Origin: Motilibacter aurantiacus
GTDB lineage: Bacteria; Actinomycetota; Actinomycetes; Motilibacterales; Motilibacteraceae
Length of the DNA: 64,000 nucleotides
Reading direction: 5' to 3'
NCBI RefSeq assembly: GCF_011250645.1
Contig: NZ_JAANNO010000003.1
Coordinates: forward strand, 248,001 to 312,000
Notes under the pieces: generated by a model
What the model saw: the letters and a program-made list of their open reading frames with translations, nothing else
What the model was told of the DNA's origin: nothing
Database searches by the model: none
Made by a program: the position numbers and the translations under genes
Shown: positions 62,311-64,000 of the stretch, one piece after another
Numbering within the stretch: position 1 is the first letter of the stretch
Layout of the letters: each line of letters begins with the position of its first letter

Positions 62311-63363
62311 GTGCTTCCGCTCGTCGCGCCCACCCCCACCCCGTCGCCGTCGCCGTCGCCGTCGCCGACCGCTGACCTGTCGGAGACGCTGCAGCGCTGC
62401 GAGGAAGGCTCGGTGTGCGACAGGGTCCGGGACTGGACCGGCGAGCGGTGGCTCGGGCTCTTCGCCGACTGGCTGCTCGCCAAGCCGCTCGCCATCGCGG
62501 TGATCGTCGCCGTCGCGTTCCTCATCCGGATCGTCCTGCACCGGCTCATCACGAAGCTGGCCGACCAGGCGGCCGAGGGGACCGTGCCCGGCGTCATCGC
62601 GCGGGCGCGCAAGGCCTCACCGTTCTTCGAGGGCAACCCGCTGCTGTCCGAGCGGCGCAAGCAGCGCGCCCAGACCATGGGCTCGGTGCTGCGCAGCGTG
62701 ACCACGGGCCTGGTGGCCGGTGTCGCCTTCCTCATGGTCCTGTCCGAGATCGGGCTGAACATCGCGCCGCTGCTGGCGAGCGCCGGCATCGTCGGCGTCG
62801 CCCTGGGCTTCGGCGCCCAGACGCTGGTCAAGGACTTCCTGTCCGGCATCTTTCTCATCCTCGAGGACCAGTACGGCGTCGGTGACGTGGTCGACCTCGG
62901 CGAGGCCAACGGCGTGGTCGAGGCGGTGGGCCTGCGGGTCACCCGCGTGCGGGACGTGAACGGCGCCGTCTGGTACGTCCGCAACGGCGAGATCCTGCGC
63001 GTCGGCAACATGAGCCAGGGGTGGGCACGCGCCGTGCTCGACGTGCCCGTCGCGTACGACAGCAACATCGAGCGGGTGAAGGTGCTGCTCGGCGAGGTGG
63101 CCCTCGAGCTGCGCAACGACCCGGCCTTCTCCGAGCTCGTGATGGAGGACCCCGAGGTCTGGGGCGTCGAGCAGCTCACGGCCGACGCGCTCGTCGTGCG
63201 TGTGGTCATCAAGACCCAGCCGCTCAAGCAGTGGGACGTCGCCCGCGAGCTGCGCCAGCGCATCAAGGCCAGGTTCGACGCCGAGGGCGTCATGCCGCCG
63301 GCGACACGGCAGATGTGGGTCGGTGCGGCGTCGGCCGGCCAGCCCCCGCGAGCGGTCAGCTGA
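62311..63363 (+). CDS. MscS-type mechanosensitive ion channel
   Basis: A 350-residue small-conductance mechanosensitive channel. An N-terminal Pro/Ser stretch leads to about three membrane helices. The pore-lining helix is LLASAGIVGVALGFGAQTLV, followed by KDFLSGIFLILEDQYGVGDVV, the MscS signature, then the beta and C-terminal alpha/beta domains (GLRVTRVRDVNGAVWYVRNG). It releases solutes on osmotic downshock. GTG 62311 follows GAGGAGG. It lies 83 bp after the prolyl oligopeptidase gene. Confidence 0.93.
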   Translation: MLPLVAPTPTPSPSPSPSPTADLSETLQRCEEGSVCDRVRDWTGERWLGLFADWLLAKPLAIAVIVAVAFLIRIVLHRLITKLADQAAEGTVPGVIARARKASPFFEGNPLLSERRKQRAQTMGSVLRSVTTGLVAGVAFLMVLSEIGLNIAPLLASAGIVGVALGFGAQTLVKDFLSGIFLILEDQYGVGDVVDLGEANGVVEAVGLRVTRVRDVNGAVWYVRNGEILRVGNMSQGWARAVLDVPVAYDSNIERVKVLLGEVALELRNDPAFSELVMEDPEVWGVEQLTADALVVRVVIKTQPLKQWDVARELRQRIKARFDAEGVMPPATRQMWVGAASAGQPPRAVS

Positions 63364-63392
63364 GCCGCATCGGGTCGGCTACCGTACGACAC

Positions 63393-63707
63393 GTGAGCCA
63401 GGCTTCGCCGAATCCGTTCTCCGACGACGTCATCGCTGCCGTGACCCGTCACATGAACGAGGACCACGCCGAGGACTCGCTGCTCATCGTGCGCCACCTG
63501 GGCGGGCAGCCCGACGCCAGCGCCGCGACGATGGCGGGGCTCGACGCCGACCAGGCGGTCTTCACCGCGCGCGTCGGCGGCCAGGAGGTCGGGGTGGCGA
63601 TCCCGTGGAGCCGGCAGCTCACCGAGCGCCGGCAGGTCCGCGAGGAGGTCGTGCGGATGTACGAGGAGGCCTGCGCCGCGGCCGGCGTCGAGCCCCGCGC
63701 CCACTGA
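63393..63707 (+). CDS. DUF2470 domain protein
   Basis: A 104-residue protein that is almost entirely one DUF2470 domain (DVIAAVTRHMNEDHAEDSLL, AVFTARVGGQEVGVAIPWSR, REEVVRMYEEACAAAG). The domain is often attached to FMN-binding split-barrel or haem-degrading (HugZ-like) proteins; the RHMNEDHAED helix is its hallmark. Alone it has no known activity. GTG 63393 begins MSQASPNPFSDDVIA, 29 bp after the channel gene, so the two may share a transcript. Confidence 0.85.
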   Translation: MSQASPNPFSDDVIAAVTRHMNEDHAEDSLLIVRHLGGQPDASAATMAGLDADQAVFTARVGGQEVGVAIPWSRQLTERRQVREEVVRMYEEACAAAGVEPRAH

Positions 63708-63739
63708 GCGCGCCGCCGCCGGCAGCGGCGGCGGCGCGC
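63708..63739. terminator. Bidirectional hairpin after the DUF2470 gene
   Basis: A perfect 14-bp GC stem (63708-63721 with 63726-63739) and the loop GCAG fill the gap between two convergent stop codons. Confidence 0.75.
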
Positions 63740-63743
63740 AGGC

Positions 63744-64000
63744 CTACCTGCGGAACGTCACCCGGACGCGGACGTCCTGGGACCGGTCGCTGCTGCGGGT
63801 GTGGTCGGCCCGCGTGACGACGGCGCACCTCCGCTTGCGGCAGTCCACGGACCCGTCGCTCGCCCGCAGCCGGAGCCGCACGGTGAACGTGCCGCCCTTG
63901 CCGTACGGCCTCGCGATCCCCCTGCCGTAGTCCGGGGGGTTCGACGAGACCCACACCGAGCTGCCGCCCCGGCCGGACATGTCGACCCCGCCCACGCAGG
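63744..64000 (-). CDS. C-terminal part of a putative secreted protein, cut by window edge
   Basis: At least 85 codons of a gene whose 5' end lies beyond the window. The visible end is a beta-rich segment (GRGIARPYGKGGTFTVRLRL, DGSVDCRKRRCAVVTRADHT, DRSQDVRVRVTFRR) with a close cysteine pair. It resembles the last repeat of actinobacterial secreted Ig-like or HtaA-like proteins, but I cannot name the family. The frame stays open to position 64000. Confidence 0.55.
   Translation of the reverse strand, partial: CVGGVDMSGRGGSSVWVSSNPPDYGRGIARPYGKGGTFTVRLRLRASDGSVDCRKRRCAVVTRADHTRSSDRSQDVRVRVTFRR

Overview
The window is about 64 kb of very GC-rich DNA with an actinobacterial gene complement. Frequent GTG starts and many 4-bp ATGA/GTGA gene overlaps point the same way, as do homologues of a PPOX-class F420-dependent enzyme, the mycothiol-linked Rv2466c family, Glu-type RpiB, paired ClpP1/ClpP2 and the DUF4233 and DUF5995 families. 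The presence of mreB, mreC, mreD, rodA and PBP2 suggests a rod or filament that elongates laterally. I cannot name the genus; a Motilibacter/Kineosporia-like high-GC actinobacterium would fit, but that is a guess.

The backbone is the conserved actinobacterial block that in Mycobacterium tuberculosis runs from obg (Rv2440c) to pepN (Rv2467). Here it reads obgE (cut by the left edge), rpmA, rplU, rne, a radical-SAM pair, rodA-PBP2-mreD-mreC-mreB, ndk, a DUF4233 gene, folC, valS, clpX, clpP2, clpP1, tig, rpiB, an Rv2466c-like gene and pepN. Except pepN these backbone genes lie on the minus strand. They serve ribosome assembly, RNA processing, cell-wall elongation, nucleotide and folate metabolism, tRNA charging and protein quality control.

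Accessory blocks interrupt this backbone. (1) 1626-6901: an NAD-binding oxidoreductase, a large secreted protein with a peptidase-like domain and three repeat domains, a TetR regulator and a divergent GH13 enzyme. (2) 13338-14334: a frameshifted endonuclease-like pseudogene flanked by palindromic repeats. (3) 21614-26762: a five-gene MacAB-like efflux and secreted-protein cassette preceded by a 15-codon leader ORF, set on the opposite strand between folC and its usual partner DUF4233. (4) 36160-51587: tRNA-Gly, a PPOX protein, a decayed reading frame, OsmC, and then a surface-glycan locus of about 14 kb.

The glycan locus is the most distinctive region. A plus-strand operon (40864-46523) encodes an ABC-2 permease, a Wzt-like ATPase with a C-terminal substrate domain, an FkbM methyltransferase fused to a DUF6492 domain, a GT11 fucosyltransferase-like enzyme and a GT2. 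A minus-strand operon (51587 to 46524) encodes a GT2, two paralogous GT2-methyltransferase fusions and, between them, a NodB-type polysaccharide deacetylase. The two operons converge with no bases between their stop codons, and every internal junction overlaps by 4 bp. Together they look like a complete make, modify and export route for a methylated and possibly deacetylated, deoxyhexose-containing surface glycan.

The right end (53009-64000) is ordinary metabolism and envelope: pepN, a secreted DUF4394 protein, a small membrane protein, malQ, an HNH nuclease, a prolyl oligopeptidase, an MscS channel, a DUF2470 protein and the 3' end of a secreted protein. Terminator-like hairpins separate most convergent gene pairs. 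Two tRNA genes (Pro-UGG and Gly-UCC) are present. I saw no rRNA, CRISPR array, transposase or integrase.
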